Shown here in pieces: positions 38,569-47,612 of a stretch of DNA of 64,000 bases (position 1 is the first letter of the stretch; each line of letters starts with the position of its first letter). The position numbers were made by a program, and so were the translations under genes. Origin of the DNA: Pseudomonas alloputida. Lineage in GTDB: Bacteria > Pseudomonadota > Gammaproteobacteria > Pseudomonadales > Pseudomonadaceae. The stretch lies in contig NZ_CP128540.1 in assembly GCF_021283545.2 (NCBI RefSeq), positions 1,151,501-1,215,500 of the forward strand. Direction: 5' to 3'. The notes beneath the pieces are model-generated. The model did no database searches and was not told the DNA's origin. It worked only from the letters and a program-made list of their open reading frames with translations.

Positions 38569-39433
38569 GGTCGTCGTCCTCGATCGGGTAACGGCTGGCG
38601 TTGAGGCTTTCCTTGATCTTGCGCAGGTGAGGCTGGAAGTCCACGCCGCGGCGCAGGGTCATGCCGGTGGCCAGTACATCGAGCACGGTCAGCTGGATGA
38701 TCCGCGAGGTCATTGGCATGTAGATGTCGGTATCTTCCGGCAGCGGAATGTGCAGGCTCAGGCTGCAGGCATTGGCCAGTGGCGAGCCTGCGGCGGTGAG
38801 GCCCAGCACCGAAGCGCCGTTTTCACGTGCCAGGCGCGCCACTTCGACCAGTTCGCGGGTGCGCCCGGTGTAGGAAATGATCACGAACAGATCGCCGGTG
38901 TGGGCGACCGAGGCCAGCATGCGCTGCATCAGCACATCGGCGTGGGCCGACACGGCCAGGTTGAAGCGGAAGAACTTGTGCTGCGCATCCAGGGCCACCG
39001 GGGCTGAGGCGCCGAGGCCGAAGAAGTGGATCTGCCGGGCCTGGATCATCATGTCCACGGCGCGGCTGACCTGCTGCGGGTCCAGTTGCTGGCAGGCGCT
39101 GTCAAGCGAGGCGATGGCGCTGGCGAAGATCTTCTGGGTGTAGGCGGCCGGGTCATCGTCGGCCTCTACCGCGCGGCTGACATAGGCGGCACCACTGGCC
39201 AGGCTCTGCGCCAGTTGCAGCTTGAGTTCGGGGTAGCCGCTGACGCCGAACGAGCGGCAGAAGCGGTTGACGGTCGGTTCGCTGACCTTGGCCGCCTGGG
39301 CCAGCGCAGCGATGCTGAAACGGGTGGCTTGTTGCGGGTTGAGCAGGATGACTTCGGCGACTTTGCGTTCGGCCTTGTTCAGCTCGTCGAGGCGGCCCTG
39401 GATCTGTTCCAGGAGGTTTCGCACGCGGTCCAT
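38561..39433 (-). CDS. hexR: HexR, RpiR-family repressor of glucose catabolism
   Basis: A 290-residue repressor. The N-terminal helix-turn-helix of the RpiR family ([35 protein letters not shown] cut here as [20 protein letters not shown]) lies at about 35-70, and the SIS sugar-phosphate domain at about 125-260 ([24 protein letters not shown]). KDPG binding releases it from zwf, edd and gap promoters. The start ATG 39431-39433 gives the usual [13 protein letters not shown]-terminus; an upstream start adds 19 unrelated residues. It is divergent from zwf. Confidence 0.95.
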
Positions 39434-39553
39434 GGGTGTGTCCTTGGGTCGGGAAGACAGCCGGCTGTGTGAGCAGCAGGCTTTTTGCACGGTCGTCTAT
39501 CGTACTGTCGGTGCGGTTGACGTACCACTTGTCTGTAACACTTGTGTGTAATG

Positions 39554-39570
39554 TTGTGGTTTTTACTACA
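39554..39570. promoter_or_regulatory. Degenerate HexR-like site before zwf
   Basis: TTGTGGTTTTTACTACA has the left TTGT arm and an imperfect right arm (CTACA instead of ACAA at the normal spacing). It is 66 nt upstream of the zwf start in the hexR/zwf divergent region, where a HexR site is expected. Confidence 0.4.
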
Positions 39571-39635
39571 TTATCCCTTGAAAACCGTGTGTGAAAGCGG
39601 TATTCCTAGACCAACTTTAGGAAAGAACCAACATC

Positions 39636-41105
39636 ATGGCCGCAATCAGTGTCGAACCTTGCACCTTTGCCCTGTTTGGCGCCCTCGGCGACCTGGCATT
39701 GCGCAAGCTGTTTCCTGCGCTCTACCAGCTCGACCGGGCCAACCTGTTGCACCCGGACACCCGCCTGCTGGCCCTCGCCCGTGAGGTCGGCAGTGCGCAG
39801 GAGCACCTGGACAGCATCGAAGCCCACCTGCGCCGGCACGTGCCCGAGGCAGATATCGAGCCTGCTGCGCTGGGGCGCTTCCTTGCCCGCCTGAATTACC
39901 AGCACCTGGACTTCCTTCAGCCCGAGGGCTATCAGGCCCTGGCCGAGCAGCTGCCGGGCGAGCTGCCGCTGATCGCCTACTTCGCCACGGCGGCGGCGGT
40001 GTATGGGGCCATCTGCGAAAACCTCGACAAGGTCGGGCTGGCTGCGCGCACCCGGGTAGTGCTCGAGAAACCTATTGGCCACGACCTGGAGTCGTCGCGC
40101 CGGGTCAACGACGCCGTGGCGCGGTTCTTCCCTGAAAGCCGGGTTTACCGCATTGACCATTACCTGGGCAAAGAGACGGTGCAGAACCTGATTGCCCTGC
40201 GCTTCGCCAATAGCCTGTTCGAAACCCAGTGGAACCAGAATTCCATCTCCCATGTGGAGATTACCGTCGCGGAAAAGGTCGGTATCGAGGGCCGTTGGGG
40301 TTATTTCGACAAGGCCGGCCAACTGCGCGACATGATCCAGAATCACCTGCTGCAGTTGCTGTGCCTGATCGCCATGGACCCGCCCAGCGAACTGTCCGCC
40401 GATGCCATCCGCGACGAGAAGGTGAAAGTGCTCAAAGCCCTGGCACCGATCACTGGCGACGGCCTGAGCACCAGCGTGGTGCGCGGCCAGTACATTGCCG
40501 GCTACAGCGAAGGCAAGCCGGTGCCGGGTTACCTGGAAGAAGACAACGCCAACGCCCAGAGCGACACCGAAACCTTCGTCGCCCTGCGCGCCGACATCCG
40601 TAACTGGCGCTGGTCGGGCGTGCCGTTCTACCTGCGAACCGGCAAGCGCATGCCGCAAAAACTGTCGCAGATCGTCATTCACTTCAAGGAAACGCCGCAC
40701 TACATCTTCGCCCCGGAACAGCGTTTGCAGATCGGTAACAAGCTGATCATCCGCCTGCAACCGGACGAAGGCATTTCTTTACGGGTGATGACCAAGGAGC
40801 AGGGCCTGGACAAGGGCATGCAACTGCGCAGTGGCCCATTGCAGCTGAATTTTTCCGATGCCTGGCGCAGTGCACGAATTCCGGATGCCTACGAGCGGCT
40901 GTTGCTCGAAGTGATGCGCGGCAACCAGAACCTGTTCGTGCGCAAGGACGAAATCGAGTATGCCTGGAAGTGGTGCGACCAGTTGATCGCCGGCTGGCGT
41001 AATGCGGGCGATGCGCCCAAGCCATACGCGGCGGGCTCCTGGGGGCCGATGAGCTCGATTGCACTGATCACACGCGATGGGAGGGCGTGGTATGGGGATA
41101 TCTGA
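39636..41105 (+). CDS. zwf: Glucose-6-phosphate 1-dehydrogenase
   Basis: A 489-residue enzyme oxidising glucose 6-phosphate to 6-phosphogluconolactone. The nucleotide-binding start [20 protein letters not shown] (residues 9-28) and the active-site motif [13 protein letters not shown] (near 170) are intact, and the length is normal. ATG 39636 is preceded by TTAGGAAAG. It overlaps pgl by 14 nt and heads the zwf-pgl-eda operon. Derepression by HexR couples it to the Entner-Doudoroff flux. Confidence 0.97.
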   Translation: MAAISVEPCTFALFGALGDLALRKLFPALYQLDRANLLHPDTRLLALAREVGSAQEHLDSIEAHLRRHVPEADIEPAALGRFLARLNYQHLDFLQPEGYQALAEQLPGELPLIAYFATAAAVYGAICENLDKVGLAARTRVVLEKPIGHDLESSRRVNDAVARFFPESRVYRIDHYLGKETVQNLIALRFANSLFETQWNQNSISHVEITVAEKVGIEGRWGYFDKAGQLRDMIQNHLLQLLCLIAMDPPSELSADAIRDEKVKVLKALAPITGDGLSTSVVRGQYIAGYSEGKPVPGYLEEDNANAQSDTETFVALRADIRNWRWSGVPFYLRTGKRMPQKLSQIVIHFKETPHYIFAPEQRLQIGNKLIIRLQPDEGISLRVMTKEQGLDKGMQLRSGPLQLNFSDAWRSARIPDAYERLLLEVMRGNQNLFVRKDEIEYAWKWCDQLIAGWRNAGDAPKPYAAGSWGPMSSIALITRDGRAWYGDI

Positions 41106-41805
41106 ATTGAAACTGCCAGCGGCCGTGAAGGCTCATGAACTGGCGGATGCCAAGGCACTGTCCGTGTCCTTGGCTCATGATGTGGCTGAGCGCCTGCGCG
41201 CCGCGATTGCCGCCAAGGGGCAGGCCTGTGTGGTGTTGTCTGGCGGCCGCAGCCCGGTGCCGTTCCTGGAGAAACTGGCCAGCGAGCACCTGGACTGGGC
41301 CAAGGTCACTGTCAGCCTGGCTGATGAGCGCTGGGTGCCGGTGGAGCACGCCGACAGCAATGCCGGCCTGCTGGCCCGTCACCTGTTGAAGGGCGAAGCG
41401 GCCAAGGCCCGTTTCGTTGGCCTGTACCAGCAGGCGGAGAACCTTGATGCAGCTGCGCTCAAAGCTGACCAGGCCTTGGCCGAGCTACCGCCGATCGACG
41501 TGCTGGTGCTGGGCATGGGCGACGATGGCCATACCGCCTCGCTGTTCCCCGCCAGTCCCAACCTGGAAGCAGGCCTGGACCTGGCGGGCCCACGCCGCTG
41601 CCTGCCGATGCTGGCGCCGAGCGTGCCGCACCAGCGCCTGTCGATGACCCGTTCGCTGCTGGCCAGCGCGGCCTTCATCGCGCTGTCTGTGCAAGGCCAG
41701 GGCAAACTCGCTACCCTGCGCGCCGCGCTGGCGGGCAACGACCTTACTGAAATGCCGATTCGCGCTTTTCTTCACGACCCCCTGGACATCTACTGGTGCC
41801 CATGA
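41092..41805 (+). CDS. pgl: 6-phosphogluconolactonase
   Basis: A 237-residue lactonase of the NagB/DevB-like family. Family segments are [16 protein letters not shown] (near 44-59), [10 protein letters not shown] and [15 protein letters not shown] (near 137-151). It starts inside zwf (14-nt overlap; ATG 41092 with GGAGGG upstream); an ATG 15 nt further upstream is also in frame. It hydrolyses the lactone made by Zwf and is followed by eda with about 17 nt between. Confidence 0.94.
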   Translation: MGISELKLPAAVKAHELADAKALSVSLAHDVAERLRAAIAAKGQACVVLSGGRSPVPFLEKLASEHLDWAKVTVSLADERWVPVEHADSNAGLLARHLLKGEAAKARFVGLYQQAENLDAAALKADQALAELPPIDVLVLGMGDDGHTASLFPASPNLEAGLDLAGPRRCLPMLAPSVPHQRLSMTRSLLASAAFIALSVQGQGKLATLRAALAGNDLTEMPIRAFLHDPLDIYWCP

Positions 41806-41822
41806 GCCAAGGATCCACAGTC

Positions 41823-42503
41823 ATGACCACCCTTGAACGCCCACAGCCCAAGCTCTCGATGGCTGATAAAGCCGCGCGGATCGACGCCATTTGCAAAAAG
41901 GCGCGCATCCTGCCGGTAATCACCATTGCTCGTGAGGAAGACATCCTGCCGCTGGCTGACGCCCTGGCCGCTGGCGGTATCCGTACCCTGGAAGTGACCC
42001 TGCGCTCACAGCATGGCCTCAAGGCCATTCAGGTGCTGCGTGAGCAGCGCCCGGAGCTGTGTGTCGGCGCCGGTACCGTGCTCGACCGCAGCATGTTCGC
42101 GGCGGTTGAAGCTGCGGGCGCGCAGTTCGTCGTTACCCCTGGTATTACCCAGGACATTCTCGAGGCTGGCGTGGACAGTGAAATTCCGCTGTTGCCGGGC
42201 ATCAGCACGCCGTCCGAAATCATGATGGGCTATGCCCTGGGCTACCGCCGGTTCAAGTTGTTCCCGGCGGAAATCAGCGGCGGCGTAGCAGCGATCAAGG
42301 CCTTTGGTGGCCCGTTCGGCGATATTCGTTTTTGTCCTACCGGTGGTGTAAACCCGGCCAACGTGCGCAACTACATGGCACTGCCAAACGTGATGTGCGT
42401 GGGGGGAACCTGGATGCTCGACAGCAGCTGGATCAAGAACGGTGACTGGGCGCGGATCGAAGCGTGCAGTGCCGAGGCGATGGCACTGCTGGACGCCAAC
42501 TGA
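41823..42503 (+). CDS. eda: KDPG/KHG aldolase
   Basis: A 226-residue class I aldolase splitting 2-keto-3-deoxy-6-phosphogluconate to pyruvate and glyceraldehyde 3-phosphate. The catalytic glutamate (LEVTLRS), the GAGTVLD segment and the Schiff-base lysine in RFKLFPAE (near residue 150) are present. ATG 41823 is chosen as it gives the normal N-terminus; nine extra residues from 41796 are possible and would overlap pgl. A strong terminator follows at 42530-42558, ending the zwf-pgl-eda operon. Confidence 0.96.
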   Translation: MTTLERPQPKLSMADKAARIDAICKKARILPVITIAREEDILPLADALAAGGIRTLEVTLRSQHGLKAIQVLREQRPELCVGAGTVLDRSMFAAVEAAGAQFVVTPGITQDILEAGVDSEIPLLPGISTPSEIMMGYALGYRRFKLFPAEISGGVAAIKAFGGPFGDIRFCPTGGVNPANVRNYMALPNVMCVGGTWMLDSSWIKNGDWARIEACSAEAMALLDAN

Positions 42504-42529
42504 AAACAGTTGTGTGCTTTACGGCTTGT

Positions 42530-42558
42530 GGGGCGCTTGGTCGGCGCCCCTTTTTTTT
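42530..42558 (+). terminator. Terminator of zwf-pgl-eda
   Basis: GGGGCGC and GCGCCCC form a 7-bp GC stem with a 7-nt loop, directly followed by eight T residues (42551-42558), 27 nt after the eda stop. Confidence 0.92.
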
Positions 42559-42582
42559 GCCTGGGGTATTTGCAGTGGTTGT

Positions 42583-42692
42583 GCTGGCCCTTTCGCGGGT
42601 AGACCCGCTCCTACGCACCGATCTGCGGTGGGCACACACCGGGTGTTGGACACAGGCCGTAGTAGGAGCGGGTTTACCCGCGAAAGGGCCAG
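42583..42692. repeat. REP pair between eda and the group II intron
   Basis: Two inverted REP copies (CTGGCCCTTTCGCGGG and CCCGCGAAAGGGCCAG as outer arms, with GTAGACCCGCTCCTAC and GTAGGAGCGGGTTTAC inside) lie 24 nt past the eda terminator. The right copy ends about 9 nt before the 3' end of the intron. Confidence 0.88.
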
Positions 42693-42701
42693 TCCAGGCC
42701 A

Positions 42702-44621
42702 ATCGAGTAGGAGGCGGATTCACACCCGCCGTCCTCTCACACCACCGTGCGTACGGTTCCGTACACGGCGGTTCAGGTTACGCGGCTAAGCCGGTTAATC
42801 GTATCCAGTATCGAGACCAGCCCGAGCCGGTCCCACAGTTTCTTTGGCAGCGCGTAGTTCATATGTTGCGCTCCCGAATTCCACCATGGACCTCGGCCAT
42901 TGAAGGCTGACTTGTTGGCACGCTCCTCGCTCAACCCCAGGCGCATCAAGTTTCTCAGCCTCGTGGGAGGCTGCTTCCATTGACGCCAGATGACGCAGCG
43001 GAGTTTGTGCCTGACCCAACCATCCAGTTCCTCAAGCGGCCGCTTGCTCTGGCTGAGCTTGAAGTAGCTAGCCCAGCCTCTCAGGACGGGGTTGATCCGC
43101 TCGATGACAGTCGCCATTTTGCGAGCCCGTACGCTGCGCAGCAGCATTCTGAGCCGGTCGCGTAAGCGGTCTAGGCTCATCCTTGCCACGCGCAGCCTTG
43201 GCTGCTGGTGCCAGCTCATCCCATAGCCTAGGTAGTCGCACTTCCACGCCCTTGCCACTTGGCTTTTCTTCCTGTTCACCGTCAGCTTCAGACGTTCTCT
43301 CAGGAAGCGCTCGACGCTGACCAACACCCGTTCGCCGGCCCGGGGACTGCGTACATAGATGTTCGCATCATCGGCATAACGTACGAAGCGATGGCCCCGC
43401 CGCTCCAGCTCGCGGTCGAGTTCGTCGAGCAGGATATTCGACAGCAACGGCGAAAGCGGGCCGCCTTGCGGCGTCCCCTCCTGCCGTGGGCTGACGACAC
43501 CGCCCGACATGATCCCGGCTTCAAGGTAGCGGCGAATAAGCCTGAGTACGCACTTGTCTTTGATCCGACGTTCGATGCAGGCCATGAGGATGTCGTGATT
43601 GACCCGATCGAAAAACTTCTCCAGATCGAGTTCCACGCACCAGCGGTGTCCCGCTGTCACATGAGCACGGGCCATCTCGATGGCTTGATGCGTACTTCTG
43701 CCCGGACGAAAACCATAGCTGTAGTCCGAGAACAGTGGGTCGAAGATAGGTGTGAGCTGCTGCTGCAGTGCTTGCTGGATCAGGCGATCCACGACGCTGG
43801 GGATACCCAGTTGCCGTGTGCCGCCCTGCGGCTTGGGAATTTCAACCGCTCGCACTGCTTGGGGATGGTATTCACCGGCCAGCAACCTGGCCTTGAGGGT
43901 TGGCCAATACTGTTTCACGTAGCCCGCCAAGTCAGCGACCGTCATGCCATCGGCACCCGGAGCCCCCTTGTTGCTAACCACGCGTTGATACGCACGCCTG
44001 AGGTTGGCCGGTGCAAGCACCCGCTCCATCAGCGTGTCCGGCTCCGCGTTCGTCCACGTCGCTGACGCCGCCGGCACCTTTGCACTGTCAGGCATCACCC
44101 TCGGCTTCTGGCCGGGATTCGGGATGACAGTTTCCGCTGTGGGAAATTTCTGCATTACGGTTACCAACGAGACGGCGACGCCTACTGGCGGCATAACCTG
44201 TTCGGCCCTTGGTGGCGCGGTTAACCGCCACTTACTACGGCTTCGGCTGACTTCTGCACGCTCATCCCGTCGCCTTTCGACGCGCGGTAGCACAATGGCA
44301 AACGTACAGATCTCCCAGGGTAATTCGCGCGACCTTCCTGCTTATGCCTGTCGGATCTACGTCACAGCGTTCCGTGCAAGTATTGGGCTTTGGCGATTTG
44401 TGCCACCTCACCCCGCTGTGCCGCCTCTATCCGCTTCCTGTTCGTCAGGCCAGCATTTTGCCTCGGGCTTCCTTCAGATTCGCGGTCACCCGCGACACCC
44501 TTGCCTCCGGCTAACACTTCCCCTTGCCGGGTGTGTAGAGGACTTTCACCTCCAAGTCACCCACTTGGCCACCACAACCAAGCGGGTTGCGCTTACGCGC
44601 AACGCGCCATGCCTGGCGCAC
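42702..44621 (-). mobile_element. Group IIC intron inserted after the leuA terminator
   Basis: The element is about 1.92 kb. Its 5' end on the minus strand is GTGCGCCAGGCATGGCGCG (44621 downwards), matching the group II start GUGYG. The 3' end has domain V at about 42737-42770 (stem CGCCGTGTACG/CGTACGCACGGTG with a GAAC-like loop) and domain VI ending in CTCCTACTCGAT near 42702. The intron lies two bases beyond the seven-T tract of the leuA terminator on the same strand, the usual target of bacterial class C introns. About 330 nt of ribozyme (domains I to III) lie before the maturase frame (44294-44621) and hold no gene. The 5' boundary could be 2 nt further upstream. Confidence 0.88.
42773..44293 (-). 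CDS. ltrA-like: Group IIC intron reverse transcriptase/maturase
   Basis: A 506-residue frame. Reverse transcriptase motifs run from about residue 95 to 350, with GAPGADGM, GIPSVVDRLIQQAL, YGFRPGRSTHQA, the DLEKFFDRVNHD segment, GTPQGGPLSPLLSNI and the catalytic FVRYADDANIYV. The maturase domain X follows (INPVLRGWASYFKLS) and the protein ends with WNSGAQHMNYALPKKLWDRL, typical of class C. There is no HNH endonuclease domain. The first 60 to 90 residues are unlike the family, so translation may begin later, for example at the methionine of MQKFPTAETV or MERVLAPANL. The stop lies beside domain V. All catalytic residues are present, so the intron may still move. Confidence 0.9.
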   Translation of the reverse strand: MLPRVERRRDERAEVSRSRSKWRLTAPPRAEQVMPPVGVAVSLVTVMQKFPTAETVIPNPGQKPRVMPDSAKVPAASATWTNAEPDTLMERVLAPANLRRAYQRVVSNKGAPGADGMTVADLAGYVKQYWPTLKARLLAGEYHPQAVRAVEIPKPQGGTRQLGIPSVVDRLIQQALQQQLTPIFDPLFSDYSYGFRPGRSTHQAIEMARAHVTAGHRWCVELDLEKFFDRVNHDILMACIERRIKDKCVLRLIRRYLEAGIMSGGVVSPRQEGTPQGGPLSPLLSNILLDELDRELERRGHRFVRYADDANIYVRSPRAGERVLVSVERFLRERLKLTVNRKKSQVARAWKCDYLGYGMSWHQQPRLRVARMSLDRLRDRLRMLLRSVRARKMATVIERINPVLRGWASYFKLSQSKRPLEELDGWVRHKLRCVIWRQWKQPPTRLRNLMRLGLSEERANKSAFNGRGPWWNSGAQHMNYALPKKLWDRLGLVSILDTINRLSRVT

Positions 44622-44623
44622 AC

Positions 44624-44652
44624 AAAAAAAGCCCGCATCAAACGATGCGGGC
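44624..44652 (-). terminator. Terminator of leuA
   Basis: GCCCGCATC (44631-44639) and GATGCGGGC (44644-44652) form a 9-bp stem with loop of four bases, followed on the minus strand by seven T residues (44624-44630). The intron starts two bases after this tract. Confidence 0.93.
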
Positions 44653-44675
44653 TTTCTCATCCCTCATTTCAGGCT

Positions 44676-46349
44676 TCAGGCCGCCTTGGCTTCCTGCTGG
44701 CTCAGCGAGCGGTTCAGCGCACTGAACAGCGCCTTGAAGCTGGCCGTGGTGATGTTCTCATCGATACCCACGCCATGTACCGGGCGGCCACCGGCCACGC
44801 GCAGTTCGATGTAGGCAGCTGCCTTGGCATTGGTGCCAGCGCCAATCGCATGCTCGTTGTAGTCCATGATCTCCACGGCAATCGGCAGGCCGGCCACCAG
44901 TGCTTCCAGGGCGCCGTTGCCCTTGCCGCGCCAGTGCAGGGTGGTTTCGCCTTCACCGGCAACTTCCACTTCCACGGCGCTGTGGCCGTTTTCTTCCTGC
45001 AGGCGATGGCTGACCAGTGCATATGGCGCGTTGGCCTGGAGGTATTCCTTGTGCAGCAGGCTGTAGATCTGCTGGGCGGTCATTTCCAGGCCCAGGCGGT
45101 CAGTCTCACCCTGCACCACCTGGCTGAATTCGATCTGCATGCGACGCGGCAGGCTGATGCCATATTCCTGCTCGAGCAGGTAGGTGATACCGCCTTTGCC
45201 CGACTGGCTGTTGACGCGGATTACCGCTTCGTAGCTGCGGCCGATGTCGGCCGGGTCGATCGGCAGGTAAGGCACCTCCCACAGTTCCCCATCCTGCTGC
45301 TTGGCGAAGCCCTTGCGGATGGCGTCCTGGTGCGAGCCGGAGAACGCGGTATGGACCAGATCCCCCACATAGGGGTGACGAGGATGTACCGGCAACTGGT
45401 TGCATTCTTCGACCACCTTGCGCACGCCGTCGATGTCGGAGAAGTCCAGCAACGGGTCGATGCCCTGGGTGTAGAGGTTCAGTGCCAAGGTCACCAGGTC
45501 GACGTTACCGGTACGCTCGCCGTTGCCGAACAGGCAGCCTTCGGCACGGTCGGCGCCGGCCATGAGGCCCAGTTCGGTGGCAGCGATGCCGGTGCCGCGG
45601 TCGTTGTGGCAGTGCAGGCTGATGATCACGCTGTCGCGGCGGCTGACGTTGCGGCAGAACCACTCGATCTGGTCGGCGTAGATATTTGGCGTGGACACTT
45701 CCACGGTGGCCGGCAGGTTGAGGATGATCTTGTGTTCAGGGGTAGGGTTCCACACCTCGATGACCGCGTCGCAGACCTCCTTGGCGAACTCCATTTCAGT
45801 GGCGCTGAAGGTTTCTGGCGAGTACTGGAAGGTCCACTGGGTTTCCGGCTGCTGGGCGGCGTACTTGACGAACAGCTTGGCCGCGTTCACCGCGATGTCC
45901 TTCACGCCTTGCTTGTCCTGATTGAAGACGATGCGGCGGAACGACGGGCTGGTGGCGTTGTACAGGTGGACGATGGCCTTCTTCGCACCGCGCAGTGATT
46001 CGAAGGTACGGGCAATCAGGTCTTCACGTGCCTGGGTGAGCACCTGGATGGTGGTGTCATCCGGGATGTGGCCGTCCTCGATCAGGGTGCGCACGAAGTC
46101 GAAATCGGTTTGCGAGGCAGACGGGAACGAGGCTTCGATCTCCTTCACGCCAACCTGCACCAAGGTCTTCCAGAAGCGCAGTTTCTTCTCCGAGTCCATC
46201 GGCTCTATCAGCGACTGGTTGCCGTCACGCAGGTCGGAACTGCACCAGATAGGTGCCTGGGTGATGGTCTTCGACGGCCAGGTACGGTCAGGCAGGTCGA
46301 TGGTCGGGAAAGCGCGGTATTTCTTCGAAGGGTCTTTGAGCATGGTCAT
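44676..46349 (-). CDS. leuA: 2-isopropylmalate synthase
   Basis: A 557-residue enzyme (the long LeuA form) making 2-isopropylmalate from acetyl-CoA and 2-ketoisovalerate, first step of leucine synthesis. The catalytic [15 protein letters not shown] segment is near residue 35-50, the metal-ligand HCHNDRGTG near 240, and a C-terminal leucine-sensing domain occupies the last 130 residues. The ATG at 46347-46349 has AAAGGA upstream; a second ATG two codons later would also serve. A leucine-rich leader peptide upstream suggests attenuation. The gene converges with the eda operon across the intron. Confidence 0.96.
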
Positions 46350-46425
46350 GGAAGCAATCCTTTTGTGTGCGGCCGAGATCGGGCCTGCCGAGCGATAACG
46401 ATATGAAGAGGCGAGGCGACGCGAT

Positions 46426-46503
46426 TCAGCCTGGTAGTCGGGCGCTGACCAGGCAGAGGCTGCGATGTTGTCGGAGCAGGATGAGGGTGCTGAAGGTTTT
46501 CAT
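46426..46503 (-). CDS. leuA leader peptide (attenuator)
   Basis: A 25-codon frame with ATG at 46501-46503, GAAGG just upstream, and stop at 46426-46428, lying 76 nt before the leuA start. Six of 25 residues are leucine ([19 protein letters not shown] is followed by SARLPG), with a TLILL cluster and an LCLV cluster. This is the pattern of a leucine-sensing leader. The region between it and leuA is GC-rich with possible alternative pairings (GGCCGAGATCGGGCC), but a clear terminator with a U-tract is not obvious. No signal for another function is seen. Confidence 0.7.
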
Positions 46504-46678
46504 GCCTTCAAACTTAACCAGTGGGGTGGGGGATGGCAAGCGTTCGGGAAAAATTGAGAGGAATGCTTAAAAAAAGCCATTAGGCGAGATTTTATGGCTT
46601 GGATCTGCTAGGCGCTTATTGATGTTTGCGCAGTATTTTTCGATGGCGCAACACAGTTGAACTGCTGTCGACTGTGCT

Positions 46679-46770
46679 GGCCTCTTCGCGGGCATGCCCG
46701 CTCCCACAAGTATTGTGCTGTGTCTGAAGGCTTCGCTGTACCTGTGGGAGCGGGCGTGCCCGCGAAGCAG
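46679..46770. repeat. REP pair between the M23 peptidase gene and the leuA leader
   Basis: Two inverted REP copies (TTCGCGGGCATGCCCGCTCC and GGAGCGGGCGTGCCCGCGAA) with 30-nt spacer lie downstream of the M23 peptidase stop. The rest of the 430-nt stretch before leuA holds only the leader peptide and an A/T-rich promoter area near 46560-46600. Confidence 0.85.
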
Positions 46771-46781
46771 GCGCCGCAGTT

Positions 46782-47609
46782 TCAGGGCTGGAACGCGCCA
46801 ATGAAAATCGCCGGGTCCACCCGCGCATCGTTCAGGCTGACGTTCCAGTGCATGTGCGGCCCGGTTGCCCGCCCGGTCGAGCCCACGCGCCCGACCACCT
46901 CGCCACGACGCAGTTGCTGGCCGACCTGCACATCGATTTTCGACATGTGGCAGAACATGCTGATAAAGCCCTGCCCATGGTCGACGAACACCGTGCGGCC
47001 GTTGAAGAAATAATCCCCCACCAGAATCACTTTGCCATTGGCGGGTGTCTTGATCGGCGTGCCTGCCGGCACCGCAAAATCCAGCCCCGCATGCGGGTTG
47101 CGTTCTTCGCCGTTGAAGAAGCGGCGCACGCCGAACTTGCTCGACAGCGGGCCGTTGACCGGCTTGTCGAGAACCAGGTTGCTCGGCAGGTTCGGGCTGA
47201 AGCTGCGGTAGGCCTTGATCTGCTCGGCCAGCTCGCGCTCGATGCGTTTGAGGTCGGCCGGGTTCGGGTTGACCTGGCGCGTGTTCTTCAGGGTGATGCG
47301 CTGCTCAGGGTACTTCTTGCTGCGTACGCTGAAAGGCAGGGTGCGCCCGCCCTGGTTCAGCACTGCGGTGCCGGGCTTCTGGGTCAGCGGGATGCCGACG
47401 ATGGCCAGCCAGTTGTCCTGCTCCTTCACCACCAGCACCGGCTTGCCGTCGAAACGGGCGCTGGGTGCATTGGCGGCGGGGCCCAGGTCGACGACTGCCA
47501 CACCGCCGGGTACCGGTTTGTTCAGTGTGCGGGTGATGTAGCTGGCCTGGGCGCCGCCGGCCAGCAGCAGCAGGGAAAGGGCAAGCAGGGGCGCGAGCAC
47601 GCGGGGCAT
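46782..47609 (-). CDS. M23 family metallopeptidase (LytM-type)
   Basis: A 275-residue secreted peptidase-like protein. A signal peptide (about 1-22, LLALSLLLLAGGAQA) leads into a beta-rich N-terminal region, then the LytM domain from about residue 155 (SSKFGVRRFFNGEERNPHAGLDFAVPAGTPI) to the HxH motif HMHWNVSL near 255. The zinc ligands appear complete, so it may cut peptidoglycan cross-links in the periplasm. It follows xseA on the same strand with only 3 nt between, so they are probably co-transcribed. Confidence 0.9.
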   Translation of the reverse strand: MPRVLAPLLALSLLLLAGGAQASYITRTLNKPVPGGVAVVDLGPAANAPSARFDGKPVLVVKEQDNWLAIVGIPLTQKPGTAVLNQGGRTLPFSVRSKKYPEQRITLKNTRQVNPNPADLKRIERELAEQIKAYRSFSPNLPSNLVLDKPVNGPLSSKFGVRRFFNGEERNPHAGLDFAVPAGTPIKTPANGKVILVGDYFFNGRTVFVDHGQGFISMFCHMSKIDVQVGQQLRRGEVVGRVGSTGRATGPHMHWNVSLNDARVDPAIFIGAFQP

Positions 47610-47612
47610 GTG

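Noticed and set aside
42583..42692. The REP pair as part of the intron
   Set aside because: It lies outside the domain VI end near 42702 and matches REP pairs elsewhere in the window.
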